Part shown: one piece after another, positions 50,828 to 60,397 of the stretch
Layout of the letters: each line of letters starts with the position of its first letter
Position numbering within the stretch: position 1 is the first letter of the stretch
Source of the DNA: CADEDH01 sp039029735
GTDB taxonomy: Bacteria; Actinomycetota; Acidimicrobiia; Acidimicrobiales; SZUA-35
Reading direction: 5' to 3'
Assembly (NCBI GenBank): GCA_039029735.1
Contig: JBCCFL010000028.1
Span: 1-64,000, forward strand
DNA: 64,000 bases
The notes under the pieces: model-generated
Told to the model about the DNA's origin: nothing
What the model saw: the letters and a program-made list of their open reading frames with translations, nothing else
The model's database searches: none
Translations under genes and position numbers: made by a program

Positions 50828-52470
50828 TCGGGCCGCCGCTGGTGGGGTGGCAGCGGGAACGACATCGGCGCCAGCGCAGTGAGATCCACCTCGATCAGCG
50901 TTGGCCCGTTCCGCGCCACTGCGGCGGCGAACGCCGCTTCGAACCCGGCCACGTCGGCCACAGCCGTGGCCTCCATCCCCATGGCGCGCCCCAGGGCGGC
51001 GAAATCGGGGGTGGCGAGGTCGACGCCGAAGCGTTCGCCGGCCACGTTGTCCTGGATCACCCGCAGCACGCCGTAGCCACCGTCGTTGAACACACAGGTG
51101 ATGATCCGCAGCTGGTGTTGCACGGCGGTGGCCAGCTCACCGAGGCCGAGCTGGAAGCCGCCGTCGCCCGCCATCAACAGCGTCGGGCGCCTCGTGCCCG
51201 ATGCCGCACCGACGGCCAGGCCGATCCCTGGGCCGATCGAGCCCGACGAGGCTCGGATCGACGTGCGCGGCTGCACGATCGGGAGCACCCGGTTGCCCCA
51301 CAGGTACGTGGGCACCGTGTTGTCGCGCACCACGAGGCCATCAGCGGGAAGGATGCGACGGATGGCAGCGGCGATCGCTCGATGATCGGGCCCGATCTCG
51401 CCCCACGAGCGTTCGAGGTCGGCCTCCACCGCCTTCGACGACCGCTCCAGGAAGCCCTCGTCGGCTGTTCGCGCCACCACGGTCTCGGCGAGGCGGGCCA
51501 GGCCGCGCCGAGCATCGCCGACCACGGCGACGGCCGCGGGGTAGTTGCGCCCGATCACCGCCGGGTCGGCGTCGAGGTGGATGATCTCGCCGGGGATCTC
51601 CAGGCGCCACATGCGAGTGGAGTAGTTCTGGAACCTGGTGCCGACGGCCAGTACAACGTCGGCCTCGGCGATGATCTCGGCCACGTCGGGCCGCTCGGTG
51701 CGGGGGCCCAGCGCAAGCCGGTGATCCTCGGGAATCGCGCCGCGGCCTTCGATCGTGGTGACGACGGGCGCGTCGATGCGCTCGGCCAGCGCGACGAGTT
51801 CAGCCGATGCGTTGCTGGCCACCACGCCGCCGCCAGCCCAGATCACCGGCCGGTCGGCCCGGTCGAGCAACTCGCCCGCCTGTGCGATGGCGGCCTCGTC
51901 GGGAGCGAGGGGTTCGACGGTCGCCGAACCGACGATCTCGACCGGCGCCCGGCGGTACTGCTGGTCGATCGGTATCTCGACGGCCCCGGGTTGGGGGCGC
52001 CCCCGCCGACAGTCGTCGGCCACGGCTGCGATCGTGCGGCTGATGTCCTCGGTGCGCCAGATCGTCTCGGCCCGCCGGGTGACGGTACGCAGCATCGGCA
52101 GCTGCGTTTCGTGTTCGTGGATGAAGCCCTTCCCTTTGCCGTAGTAGGCCGACTCGGCTTGACCGGTGATGAGCAGCACGGGCGACGATCCGTAACCCGC
52201 TTCGTAGAGACCGCTCACGGCGTTGGTCGTGCCCGGGCCGGTGGAGGTCAGGGCCACGCCGAGGCGGCCGGTGGCCCGGGCATAGCCGTCGGCGGCGTGC
52301 ACGGCGAACTGCTCATGGCGGCACGCCACCACCTCGATGGCCGACGAGGCGAGAGCCTGGTAGATCGGCAGATTGTGCACACTCACGATGCTGAACACCG
52401 CGGTGACGCCGAGTCGGTCGAGGGTCTGGGCGACCGCCTCGCCGCCCGTCATCGTGGTCGTTGCGTCCAT
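50824..52470 (-). CDS. Thiamine-pyrophosphate-dependent enzyme, acetolactate-synthase-like
   Basis: The 548-residue protein has the catalytic Glu in ACRHEQFAVHAADGYARATG, the PYR domain, a central DHS-like domain (IWAGGGVVASNA), and the TPP motif GDGGFQLGLGELATAVQ with NDGGYG. No FAD-specific feature stands out. It could be an acetolactate synthase, a benzoylformate decarboxylase-like or a sulfo-metabolic enzyme. An atypical SDR gene lies just upstream in the same operon (10-nt gap), suggesting a joint pathway. Confidence 0.83.
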   Translation of the reverse strand: MDATTTMTGGEAVAQTLDRLGVTAVFSIVSVHNLPIYQALASSAIEVVACRHEQFAVHAADGYARATGRLGVALTSTGPGTTNAVSGLYEAGYGSSPVLLITGQAESAYYGKGKGFIHEHETQLPMLRTVTRRAETIWRTEDISRTIAAVADDCRRGRPQPGAVEIPIDQQYRRAPVEIVGSATVEPLAPDEAAIAQAGELLDRADRPVIWAGGGVVASNASAELVALAERIDAPVVTTIEGRGAIPEDHRLALGPRTERPDVAEIIAEADVVLAVGTRFQNYSTRMWRLEIPGEIIHLDADPAVIGRNYPAAVAVVGDARRGLARLAETVVARTADEGFLERSSKAVEADLERSWGEIGPDHRAIAAAIRRILPADGLVVRDNTVPTYLWGNRVLPIVQPRTSIRASSGSIGPGIGLAVGAASGTRRPTLLMAGDGGFQLGLGELATAVQHQLRIITCVFNDGGYGVLRVIQDNVAGERFGVDLATPDFAALGRAMGMEATAVADVAGFEAAFAAAVARNGPTLIEVDLTALAPMSFPLPPHQRRPD

Positions 52471-52480
52471 CGTCGGTGAG

Positions 52481-53227
52481 TCAGTCGAGCAGGCCGACCG
52501 CCTGGCCGCCATCGACCAGGACTCCGGTGCCGGTGATGAACCTCGCCTGTTCCGAGCACAGGAACGCCACCGTCTGCCCGAAGTGGTACGGGTCACCGGT
52601 GATCTGGGCCGGGATGCCCTTCGCCGCGTCGGCCTCGGTCGGCATGAGCTTCTTCACCCGATCGGTCCAGTGGATGCCGGGCTGGCACGAGTTGACGGTC
52701 ACCCCGTTGCCAGCGACTTCCCGAGCCGTGATCTTGAGGAAGCTCGTGAGCCCGGCCCGTGCCACCGAGCTGGCCATCAGGTAGGGCACCGGTTGCTTCA
52801 CCCCGATGCTGGTGATCGCGCACACCCGGCCCCAGCCCTGGTCCTGCATGGACGGCATGGCGGTGCGGCACATCTCGATCATGGCCAGGCAGTTCATGTT
52901 GATGGCGGCCTGGTAGGCGTCGAGGTCGGTGTTGGCGAAGGTGCCGGGCGGCGGCCCGCCGGCGTTCGGTACGAGGATGTCGATTCCCCCGAGTTGCGAG
53001 GCGGCGGCCTCCACGAAGGCGCGGCCCCCCTCGGGCGTTGACACGTCGGCCTCGATGGCAATGCAGGTGCCGCCGATCTCGGCCACTGCGGCGGCCAGCC
53101 GCTCCGGGTCCCGCCCGGAGATCGCCACCGACACGCCTTCTTCGGCCAACGCTTTCGCCGATCCGAGGCCGAGGCCGGCCGAACTGGCGGCGACGGCCGC
53201 ACGCTTGCCACTGATTCCCAGATCCAT
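52481..53227 (-). CDS. SDR-family protein with altered catalytic pair
   Basis: The 248-residue SDR has a slightly changed cofactor loop (VAASSAGLGLGSAKAL), NAGG, and catalytic Ser in CAITSIGVKQPVPYL. The usual YxxxK positions are Ser and Arg (ASSVARAGL). This variant is known in a subgroup of SDRs. TAGCTT lies 6 nt before the ATG on the minus strand. It is operonic with the downstream TPP enzyme. Confidence 0.8.
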   Translation of the reverse strand: MDLGISGKRAAVAASSAGLGLGSAKALAEEGVSVAISGRDPERLAAAVAEIGGTCIAIEADVSTPEGGRAFVEAAASQLGGIDILVPNAGGPPPGTFANTDLDAYQAAINMNCLAMIEMCRTAMPSMQDQGWGRVCAITSIGVKQPVPYLMASSVARAGLTSFLKITAREVAGNGVTVNSCQPGIHWTDRVKKLMPTEADAAKGIPAQITGDPYHFGQTVAFLCSEQARFITGTGVLVDGGQAVGLLD

Positions 53228-53259
53228 GGGCGCAAGCTAGCCGCGGCCCACGACCCGAG

Positions 53260-54108
53260 TCACTCTCCCGTTGTGCTCAGTCGCGTCGGGGATGTGGTGA
53301 GATCGCGGATGAGGCCTTCCTGAGCGATCGTGGCCACATGGTCGCCGCTCGTGGTGAACACGTGCCCAGTGCTGAGGCCCCTGGTACGGATGATGCCGTG
53401 ACCGTCCATGTCGAGGAGCACCCAGTCGTCAGCCCGCACCGGCCGGTGGAACCACATCGCATGGTCGAGGCTCGCCGTCATGTAGGTCTCGTGCCACTGG
53501 TCTTCGGGCGGGCGGCCGTTCGGATGCGAGGCGGCCACGGCGTCCATCGGGTTGGTGTCGCTGAGGTAGGCGAGGGCACACGCCTGGAGTCGGGGATCGT
53601 CACCGAGGGCGTTGGGGAACCGGGCCCAGATGCGCGAGCGTGGGTCGGTGCCGATGTTCACGTCGACCCGGTCGATCCCCGAACCCTCCCGGAACGCCGT
53701 GGCCTCGGTGGGCAGTGGCACGTCGCCGGGCCGGATTGCGGTCTGGGTTTCCACGCCGCTCTCGTGACGCTGGAAGGAGCACGACAGGTTGAAGATGGCC
53801 CCACCACTCTGGCGCGCCACCACTCGGCGCGTGGTGAACGACCGGCCGTTGCGGATGCGATCCACCTCGTAGCGCACCGGCTCCGCCGGATCGCCGCCCA
53901 GGATGAAGTAGCCGTGAAGCGAGTGGACGGCGTGGGCGTCGTCGACGGTCTGGGTGGCGGCCCACAGCGCCTGGGCGATCACGAGCCCGCCGTAGATGCG
54001 GCCCCACGGGTACGCAGGGCTCTCACCGACCCACACGTCGGGGCCGTGCGTCTCGAGCTCGAAGATGCGACTGGCGTCGGCCGGGATCCACTCTGGGGAA
54101 CTCACCAT
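53260..54108 (-). CDS. Acyl-CoA thioesterase II (TesB-like)
   Basis: The 282-residue double-hotdog protein has WGRIYGGLVIAQALWAATQTV, SLHGYFILGGDP, and the typical TesB stretch SLDHAMWFHRPVRADDWVLL. It hydrolyses acyl-CoA to free acid and CoA. It is upstream of the SDR on the same strand, 32 nt away, and divergent from the CinA-like gene. Confidence 0.87.
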   Translation of the reverse strand: MVSSPEWIPADASRIFELETHGPDVWVGESPAYPWGRIYGGLVIAQALWAATQTVDDAHAVHSLHGYFILGGDPAEPVRYEVDRIRNGRSFTTRRVVARQSGGAIFNLSCSFQRHESGVETQTAIRPGDVPLPTEATAFREGSGIDRVDVNIGTDPRSRIWARFPNALGDDPRLQACALAYLSDTNPMDAVAASHPNGRPPEDQWHETYMTASLDHAMWFHRPVRADDWVLLDMDGHGIIRTRGLSTGHVFTTSGDHVATIAQEGLIRDLTTSPTRLSTTGE

Positions 54109-54145
54109 CCGACGCTATCGCCCAGGGTCAGTACAGTGACCGGCC

Positions 54146-54649
54146 ATGACTCCTGACGAGCGGCTTCAACTCGTCACCGACCTGCACGACCATCCGGCCC
54201 GGTTGGTGCTCGCAGTCGCCGGTGGTGGCAACGCCCTCATCACCGATCTTCTGGACGTGCCCGGCGCCTCACGCACCGTGCTGGAGGTGCTGATCCCCTA
54301 CGCCTCATCGGCGATGGCCAACCTCGTGGGCCCGATGCCCCGGGGGGTCGGTGCCGTGAGCGAGCGCATGGCCCGGGCGATGGCGCTCGCCTGCCGCCAG
54401 CGGGCCGCCGCGCTGGAGCCAGGCGTGGTGGTGGTGGGCCTGGCCGTCACCGCCGCTCTGGTGAGCGACCGCCCCAAGCGGGGCGAGCACCGGGCCCACG
54501 TCGTGGTCGATTGCACCGATGGGGCCGGTCAGGACCGGCACCGTCTGGTGCGCCTCGTCAAGGGCGAGCTCGACCGGCCGAGCGAGGACCGGGTCGTCGC
54601 TGACGCTGCGCTGTGGGAGCTGGGCCTCGCCCTTGGCCTGGTGTCATGA
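54146..54649 (+). CDS. CinA C-terminal-like protein
   Basis: The 167-residue protein resembles the CinA-C (NMN deamidase-like) fold: LVLAVAGGGNALITDLLDVPGASRTVLEVLIPYA, then VVVVGLAVTAALVSDRPKRGEHRAHVVV. The CinA motif ESCTGG reads VAGGGN here, so deamidase activity is uncertain. TACAGT lies 8 nt before the ATG. Function unknown. Confidence 0.65.
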   Translation: MTPDERLQLVTDLHDHPARLVLAVAGGGNALITDLLDVPGASRTVLEVLIPYASSAMANLVGPMPRGVGAVSERMARAMALACRQRAAALEPGVVVVGLAVTAALVSDRPKRGEHRAHVVVDCTDGAGQDRHRLVRLVKGELDRPSEDRVVADAALWELGLALGLVS

Positions 54650-54676
54650 CTCGGCTCCGGGCCGGAGCCAGCGGCG

Positions 54677-55672
54677 TCAGATGCGGTAGACGCGACGAGC
54701 GGTGCCGGTGAACAGCAGGGCTCGCTCCTCCGGGGTGTAGCCGGTCGTCATCGTCTTGAACGCGTTCCAGAGCACCCCGTAGCCGGTCGTCTCGCCGTCG
54801 ACGGGGAAGTTCGACTCGAACAGACACCGTTCGGGGCCGAGGGTGTCGATCGCTTCTCGAATCAGCGCACCCCACCGTTCGACCACCTCGGCCGAACTGG
54901 GTGGATCGGGGCGTTCGTGCCAGGTCATCCCGAAGCGCGTCATGCCGATACCCCCGAGCTTCAGCACCACGTTCGGAAGTGGCCGGAATGCCGCCCACCC
55001 AGCCCGAAGGGCATCCTCCACCTCGGTTCGGCGGGAGGCCCAACCGCCCACACCGATGGGGCCACCCAGGTGGTTCACCACGATCGTGAGCTCCGGCACG
55101 GCACGGGCGAGCTCCACCACCATGTCGAGCTGATGGTGGTACTGCCAGGCCTCGAAGCTCAGCCCCCGGGCGGCGAGTTCGCCAGCGCCGGCGCGGAACG
55201 AGGCCTGGCCGAACAGGTCGGCCGGGGGCTCGGTGCGCGACGTGGGCACGGCCGGGTCCTCACCTCGGGCTCCCGAATGGCGGATCCCCCGGAAGCGACC
55301 GCCGGCGGCGGCGATGTGGGCGTCGAGCACCTCGCCGGCTGCGGTCCCGAGCGTCAGGTCAACGTGGCTCACGATGGCGGCGATGGGGGTGCGGCCCGCC
55401 TCGTCGGCCCGGTCGGCCCGCTCGGCCACGTACTCGGTTTCGCCAACCGGGCGCTTCGCCTCAGGCCCGTCGATGCGATAGCTGGCCCCGCAGTCGATGA
55501 ACACGGTGGCCACCACGTTGTGGCCGGCCCCGGTGTCGACGTGGAGATCGTCGAGGTCGTACACGCCGTAGCGGGTCTCGGTGGTCCAGAGGTGGTGGTG
55601 GGCGTCGACGATTTCGAGCTCGGGTTCGAGCACCGGCTCGGTCCGCCGGTCCAACCAGGTGCGATTCATCAT
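54677..55672 (-). CDS. Amidohydrolase-2 family metal-dependent hydrolase
   Basis: The 331-residue TIM-barrel hydrolase has HxH in IVDAHHHLW, a metal His in TIVVNHLGGPIG, and ESNFPVD with the catalytic Asp. The ATG at 55672 (MMNRT) has GGGAGG six nt upstream. Members are lactonases or decarboxylases such as those acting on 2-pyrone-4,6-dicarboxylate or sugar lactones. The substrate here is open. Confidence 0.83.
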   Translation of the reverse strand: MMNRTWLDRRTEPVLEPELEIVDAHHHLWTTETRYGVYDLDDLHVDTGAGHNVVATVFIDCGASYRIDGPEAKRPVGETEYVAERADRADEAGRTPIAAIVSHVDLTLGTAAGEVLDAHIAAAGGRFRGIRHSGARGEDPAVPTSRTEPPADLFGQASFRAGAGELAARGLSFEAWQYHHQLDMVVELARAVPELTIVVNHLGGPIGVGGWASRRTEVEDALRAGWAAFRPLPNVVLKLGGIGMTRFGMTWHERPDPPSSAEVVERWGALIREAIDTLGPERCLFESNFPVDGETTGYGVLWNAFKTMTTGYTPEERALLFTGTARRVYRI

Positions 55673-55712
55673 GTCGAGCCTCCCGTGGTGACGGCTCAGT
55701 CTCGCACTGTGG

Positions 55713-56684
55713 TCAGCCGCGCACCGAGCCGGTGAGCGGGCTGTCCTCGTTGATGTTGACGACGAAGCACCCCACCTCACGGTCGTCAAACAGTGACCAC
55801 CCACGGCTCTGCGGGTACTCGACGAGCACGTCGAGTTCGAGGTTCTCGTAGTAGTCGGTGCCCGTGTAGGAGTCGAAGATCTCGACGCACCGGTCGAGGC
55901 CCTCGGTGAACACCTCGTCAACGCCGGGATACGCCGCACCATCGGGGTAGGAGAGATCGAAGAAGCCGATGTACTCCGCCGTGTGGGATTGGGCGCAGGG
56001 CACAACGTCGCTCGCTGACACCGAGAAGTCGGTGCTCTCGGCGGTGGAGATGTCGAGGCAGTCACCGACGCTGATGATGTTCGACGTCAGCCGATCCTCC
56101 AGCCCCTCCTCCAGGCCTTCCTGGAATCCCTCCTGGAACGAGTCGCTGGTGACGATCAGCACCCAGGCCACGATGCTCAAGGCGCCGATGGCGATCCCGA
56201 GCCACGCAAACACCTTGCCGGTCTTCAGGCCGTTCGAGCTGCCGATCCGAACCAGGGCGATGATGCCCAAGATGATCGCGATCAGCCCACCGAGGAACGG
56301 CAAGAAGAAGCTGAGGAGACCGACGATGAACGCCGCAACGGCGAGGCCCGACGTGGACGGTTGCTGGGGGGCGGGGGCGTACCCGCCGGGGGGATAGCCA
56401 CCGGCCGCATACCCGCCAGGCGGGAAGTCGGCGGAGGGCATGGCCCCTGGAGGCGCACCGACCGTCGGGCCGCCCGGCGGGGTGTACCCGGGAGCTGTCG
56501 GGGCCGTCTGAGAGGGGGGCTCGTAGCTGTAGCCGGGAGAACCGCCAGCGTCCCAGCCGCCCGGCGGCGGCACCGACGGTAGGTCCTGTGGGGTGTCATG
56601 GGGCGCCGCTGGCCCTGGTGTTGGCGTGCCGGAAGCTGGGCCTGCCGGTGGAGCCCAGTGGCCGCCCTCGTCGCTGTTCGTCAT
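55713..56684 (-). CDS. DUF4190 and septum-formation domain membrane protein
   Basis: The 323-residue protein has a Pro/Gly-rich cytoplasmic N-terminus of about 110 residues with PPGG repeats, two membrane helices (LAVAAFIVGLLSFFLPFLGG and VFAWLGIAIGALSIVAWVLIV; DUF4190), a repeated acidic FQEGLEEGL segment, and an outer septum-formation-type domain (VGDCLDISTAES, VPCAQSHTAEYIGFF) with paired Cys. This architecture is common in actinobacteria; a role at the division site is suggested by the family name only. Confidence 0.78.
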   Translation of the reverse strand: MTNSDEGGHWAPPAGPASGTPTPGPAAPHDTPQDLPSVPPPGGWDAGGSPGYSYEPPSQTAPTAPGYTPPGGPTVGAPPGAMPSADFPPGGYAAGGYPPGGYAPAPQQPSTSGLAVAAFIVGLLSFFLPFLGGLIAIILGIIALVRIGSSNGLKTGKVFAWLGIAIGALSIVAWVLIVTSDSFQEGFQEGLEEGLEDRLTSNIISVGDCLDISTAESTDFSVSASDVVPCAQSHTAEYIGFFDLSYPDGAAYPGVDEVFTEGLDRCVEIFDSYTGTDYYENLELDVLVEYPQSRGWSLFDDREVGCFVVNINEDSPLTGSVRG

Positions 56685-56830
56685 CCCTACCGCCCTCGTC
56701 GATCGAACGAGATCGAGACTACCGACGATTGGGGCCCGGTTCCGGTCGATGCATGTCGATTGATCCGGACGGCCCACGGCTGAGCTGTGCTGCCTGGAAC
56801 CGGGAGGGCATGTGTATCTAGCATCGGAAC

Positions 56831-58015
56831 ATGGAGCGACCAGAACAGATCCGCCTCCTCCAGTCGCTCATCAAGCGACTCGACACCGACACGAACGTTG
56901 ACGCCGGGGGGTTTCGACGGAATCCGACGAGCAGTTACGTCGACGCTGACCTGGCGGCCGCCGAGCGGCGGCAGTTCTTTCACGCTGAGCCCCAGGTACT
57001 CGGGCTCAGTGGCGACCTGCCCGAGCCCGGCTCGTTTCTCACCTTCGACGATCTCGACGTGCCGGTGCTGGCCACCCGCGACGCCGACGGTCGCTTCCGG
57101 GCCTTCGTCAACTCGTGCCGGCACCGCGGGGTGGTGCTCGAGTCGCGGCCGCGGGGGAGCGCACGCCGGTTCGTGTGCGAGTTCCACAACTGGACCTACG
57201 ACACCGCCGGCACGCTCGTCGGCCTGCCCAAGCAGGAGCACTTCGGTTCGGTCGACCAGTCTTGCCTCGGCCTGGTGGAGCTGCCGGCCGAGGAACGTCA
57301 CGGCATCCTCTGGGCCGTGCTCGATCCCGAGGGCTCGATCGATCTCGACGAGGCGCTCGGCCCCGAGCTGTCGGCCGAGCTCGAATCGTGGGGCTTCGGT
57401 TCGCTGCTCCGTCTCGGCTTCGATCGCTACGACGTGGCCTGCAACTGGAAGCTCGCCATGGACACCTTCGGCGAGACGTACCACTTCTCAGCGCTGCACA
57501 GCGACTCGCTGTTCGGCGTGTTCCACGGCAACGTGCAGTGCTACGACACCTTCGGGCGCAATCACCGAATGATCCTGTGTCGGCGGGCGATCGACGAGAT
57601 GCGCCACTGGCCCGAGGACCAGTGGCAGATTACCGTGGGCGCCCTGCCCGTCTACTGGTTGTTCCCCAACGTCCAGCTCCTGCCCAACCAGAACGGCATG
57701 TACATCGTGCGGGCCTTCCCCCATCCTGACGATCCGGGCCGCCACGTGAGCCAGATCGACTTCTACATCCATCCGCACCGGGCGAACGAGGAAGACACGG
57801 TGGAGTTGTTCCGGGCCGTGTCTCAGGGCTTCGCCGAGATCATCCGGGACGAGGACTACAAGGCCTCCGCCAGCCAACAACGATCGGCGTCAAGCGGGGC
57901 ACTGCCCGAGGTGCTGTTCGGTCGCAACGAACCGGCCCTCCACCACTACCACAACACGTATCGACACGAACTGGGCCTCGAACCGCTGCCGCTCCTGGCT
58001 TCGGTCGACTCCTGA
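56831..58015 (+). CDS. Rieske non-haem iron oxygenase, large subunit
   Basis: The 394-residue protein has the Rieske cluster motif CRHRG ... CEFHNWTYD (about residues 96-121) and the mononuclear iron motif DTFGETYHFSALHS, with LPNVQLLPNQNG-like core strands. Such enzymes hydroxylate or demethylate aromatic or quaternary amine substrates using a reductase partner, which is not adjacent. TAGCAT lies 6 nt before the ATG, a leaderless start. It is divergent from the septum protein. Confidence 0.85.
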   Translation: MERPEQIRLLQSLIKRLDTDTNVDAGGFRRNPTSSYVDADLAAAERRQFFHAEPQVLGLSGDLPEPGSFLTFDDLDVPVLATRDADGRFRAFVNSCRHRGVVLESRPRGSARRFVCEFHNWTYDTAGTLVGLPKQEHFGSVDQSCLGLVELPAEERHGILWAVLDPEGSIDLDEALGPELSAELESWGFGSLLRLGFDRYDVACNWKLAMDTFGETYHFSALHSDSLFGVFHGNVQCYDTFGRNHRMILCRRAIDEMRHWPEDQWQITVGALPVYWLFPNVQLLPNQNGMYIVRAFPHPDDPGRHVSQIDFYIHPHRANEEDTVELFRAVSQGFAEIIRDEDYKASASQQRSASSGALPEVLFGRNEPALHHYHNTYRHELGLEPLPLLASVDS

Positions 58016-58194
58016 ACACACGTCGTTCACCACAACTACAGTCGACCTACCGCCGCGGGTCGTCGATGTCACTCCCGGAGGCCAGACTGTCTGGCGTCAG
58101 GCGTGAGCGGGTCGCAGCGGGCCACCATCTCTGGGAGCAACGCGAACGTGAAGCAGCATCACCGAATTCAGCACGCACAACGAGGTCGTCGCTG

Positions 58195-59562
58195 ATGGCG
58201 GGTCGGCCCCACGCCCCGTCGTCCGACGGTACGGGCGCCGTGGTGCCCCAGCTCAGTTGCGACCTGGGTCAGCGCAGCCATCAGCTGCGGCTCATCCGTG
58301 AGATCGTGGCGCTGGCCAACACCCACGGCGGTCGCATCACGATCGGCGTCGCCGACGACGGCGGCGCGCTGGGCATCAGCACCGAGCTGCGCAACAAGCT
58401 CGATCCCGCCGACATCGCCGACATGGTGTTCGAGTTCACCCGGCCGGATCGGGTGGAGGTCACCGTGGAGACGATGGCGCTGGCACCCCCCGAGCCGACC
58501 CCGGCCCCCGCTGGCGACGGGTCCCCGGAACCCGCGGTCGACGCTGCGGGTGACGAGGCTACGGGTGACGAGGCCGATGCGCGCGGCGACGAGGCCGAGC
58601 CGGCCGAATCGGCCAATGGTCACGATGATCCAGCGCTGGCCGACGCTGAACGGCGGTGGCGGGTGGACGTGGTGGTCGACCCCTGGCCACAGCCGCCACT
58701 CGTGATGGCCAAGGCCGGCACGCCCGAGGACGGCGGGGCCAAGTCCCGCGCGTGGTTCGACGCCAACGCCGTGCTCGTGCGCCGGCATCAGCGAGTGGCC
58801 CCCGCACGCCACGACGACTTCCGCCGTTGGCGGTCCGAGGCGGTCGACGGTGTGCGTCAGGCGATCTATGAGCGGCTCGCAATGGTGGTGGAGGCGCCGA
58901 CCGACGCCCATCTGCGCGTTGTGACCGAAACCGAGGTTCACGACGAGCCGAGCTACTTCCTGTCACGCTCGGCCGATATGTTCCGGGTGCGGGCCGAGCG
59001 TCTGCTCACCGGGCAGGATCTCAACTATCTCTGGCAGCATCGGGCCACGGTCCGCCTCGACGATGCCGCCCGCGAGCTGTTGGTGCAGAGCGCACTCCGC
59101 AAACGCACCACCCTGTGGCTCTGGCTCGCCCACCTCGACCTCGCGCCCTTCATCGTTCGCCAGTACCTCGAGCGGGCGTTGTCGATGAGCGATCGCGACA
59201 AGTCCGATGCTGCCAAGGCAATCCTCGAGGTCACGGCGCTCCACCACGGCCCGGAGACCTACCAGTACTTCGTCGATCGATTGGCTGAGTCGAGCTATGC
59301 CCACATGCGTGAGGCGGCGCAGTCCATGGTGAGCCGATCGGCCACCCGGTCGAACCTGCTCTCGGCTCGCGACGCCCGCCGCGCCGATCAGGACCTGCTG
59401 GTGGAGCTGAGCGACGTGCAGTTGCTCGACCGGGTCGACGAACTGCTCGCCCAGGACTCCTCGTCGAAAGCGGTGCGCAGTGTGCCGCCCCTGGGCCTGG
59501 AGCTCTTGCTGCGCCGGCTGGAGCACTCATCGGCCGACGTGCCGTCGCCCACACTGCCGTGA
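58195..59562 (+). CDS. AlbA_2/Schlafen-like domain protein
   Basis: The ATG at 58195 is used; an upstream ATG at 58066 is possible. The 455-residue protein has an AlbA_2-type domain near the N-terminus (LIREIVALANTHGGRITIGVADDGGALG), interrupted by an acidic Ala/Glu/Asp-rich insert of about 65 residues. A helical C-terminal region (residues 240-440) follows with a stretch resembling HEAT-like repeats (YLERALSMSDRDKSDAAKAI). AlbA_2 proteins are often DNA/RNA-binding or involved in regulation. The function is unknown. Confidence 0.65.
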   Translation: MAGRPHAPSSDGTGAVVPQLSCDLGQRSHQLRLIREIVALANTHGGRITIGVADDGGALGISTELRNKLDPADIADMVFEFTRPDRVEVTVETMALAPPEPTPAPAGDGSPEPAVDAAGDEATGDEADARGDEAEPAESANGHDDPALADAERRWRVDVVVDPWPQPPLVMAKAGTPEDGGAKSRAWFDANAVLVRRHQRVAPARHDDFRRWRSEAVDGVRQAIYERLAMVVEAPTDAHLRVVTETEVHDEPSYFLSRSADMFRVRAERLLTGQDLNYLWQHRATVRLDDAARELLVQSALRKRTTLWLWLAHLDLAPFIVRQYLERALSMSDRDKSDAAKAILEVTALHHGPETYQYFVDRLAESSYAHMREAAQSMVSRSATRSNLLSARDARRADQDLLVELSDVQLLDRVDELLAQDSSSKAVRSVPPLGLELLLRRLEHSSADVPSPTLP

Positions 59563-59575
59563 CCCCACCGCTGGG

Positions 59576-60313
59576 TCACTCCTGGCTGAGCCACCCGTTG
59601 GCCACGATGATCGCGATGCCCTCGGCCCGCGAGCTGGCCCCGATCCGGCTCCAGATGTCGCTCAGCATCCGATAGAGGGAGCGCTCGGAGTACCCGTTGT
59701 TGGTGGCCACGTCGGCCACCCGGTCGCCGGCCACCAGGTGCCGTAGGACAACCAGCTCTTCGCGCGTGAGCGGGTTGTCAGACTTGGCGGCCGCCGCGGC
59801 CGCCGCCACCTGTTCAGCGGCCCGCTGGAGTCGACGGGCACCAGCGTCGCTCACGATCTCGGCCAGGAGATGGAAGCTCATCACTCCCGGTGTCGCCCGG
59901 TCGATGGCGCCCATCGGGGTGGTCGACGTCGATGGCGCCCGGCGTGTCAGCACGTCGCCAGCGTTGCGGAGGTAGTCGATGACCATAAGCCAGTCGTCGG
60001 TGAGCCCATCGGGCGCGCCATTGGCCGTCATGTTCCTGGCTACGTGGGTGAACCGCTCACCGAGCGGCTGCAGGTACGACCATGGCAGGGTCATCTCGTA
60101 GATCTCGACCGCTCGCTCCTGGTACTGCTGCGTCCAAGGTTCGTCGACCGTTCCCGGACCGTGACCCAACGCATGGGCCTCCAGGATCGACGCTGCGTAG
60201 CCTGTGATACGGCGTGCGGTGATCTCGATCTCGTCTTCGACCAACGGGCGGCGGCCCCCTCTCGCTCGAGCACGGCATGCAAGGTTTGCAAGGCACTCGC
60301 GACCAGCCGTCAC
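59576..60313 (-). CDS. LuxR-type helix-turn-helix regulator
   Basis: The C-terminal 65 residues form a LuxR-like HTH (LTREELVVLRHLVAGDRVADVATNNGYSERSLYRMLSDIWSRIG), somewhat diverged. The N-terminal 180 residues are helical with no recognised sensor domain. The start is uncertain: GTG 60313 or TTG 60346, neither with a clear ribosome site. It is convergent with the AlbA_2-like gene. Confidence 0.7.
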   Translation of the reverse strand: MTAGRECLANLACRARARGGRRPLVEDEIEITARRITGYAASILEAHALGHGPGTVDEPWTQQYQERAVEIYEMTLPWSYLQPLGERFTHVARNMTANGAPDGLTDDWLMVIDYLRNAGDVLTRRAPSTSTTPMGAIDRATPGVMSFHLLAEIVSDAGARRLQRAAEQVAAAAAAAKSDNPLTREELVVLRHLVAGDRVADVATNNGYSERSLYRMLSDIWSRIGASSRAEGIAIIVANGWLSQE

Positions 60314-60397
60314 GTCATAGTTGTCGTCCCATCGCGAACCTGTCAACGATCTGCCATGAGTTGGCAGTCAGGGTTTGGGGTCGTGGTGGCCCGGCGC

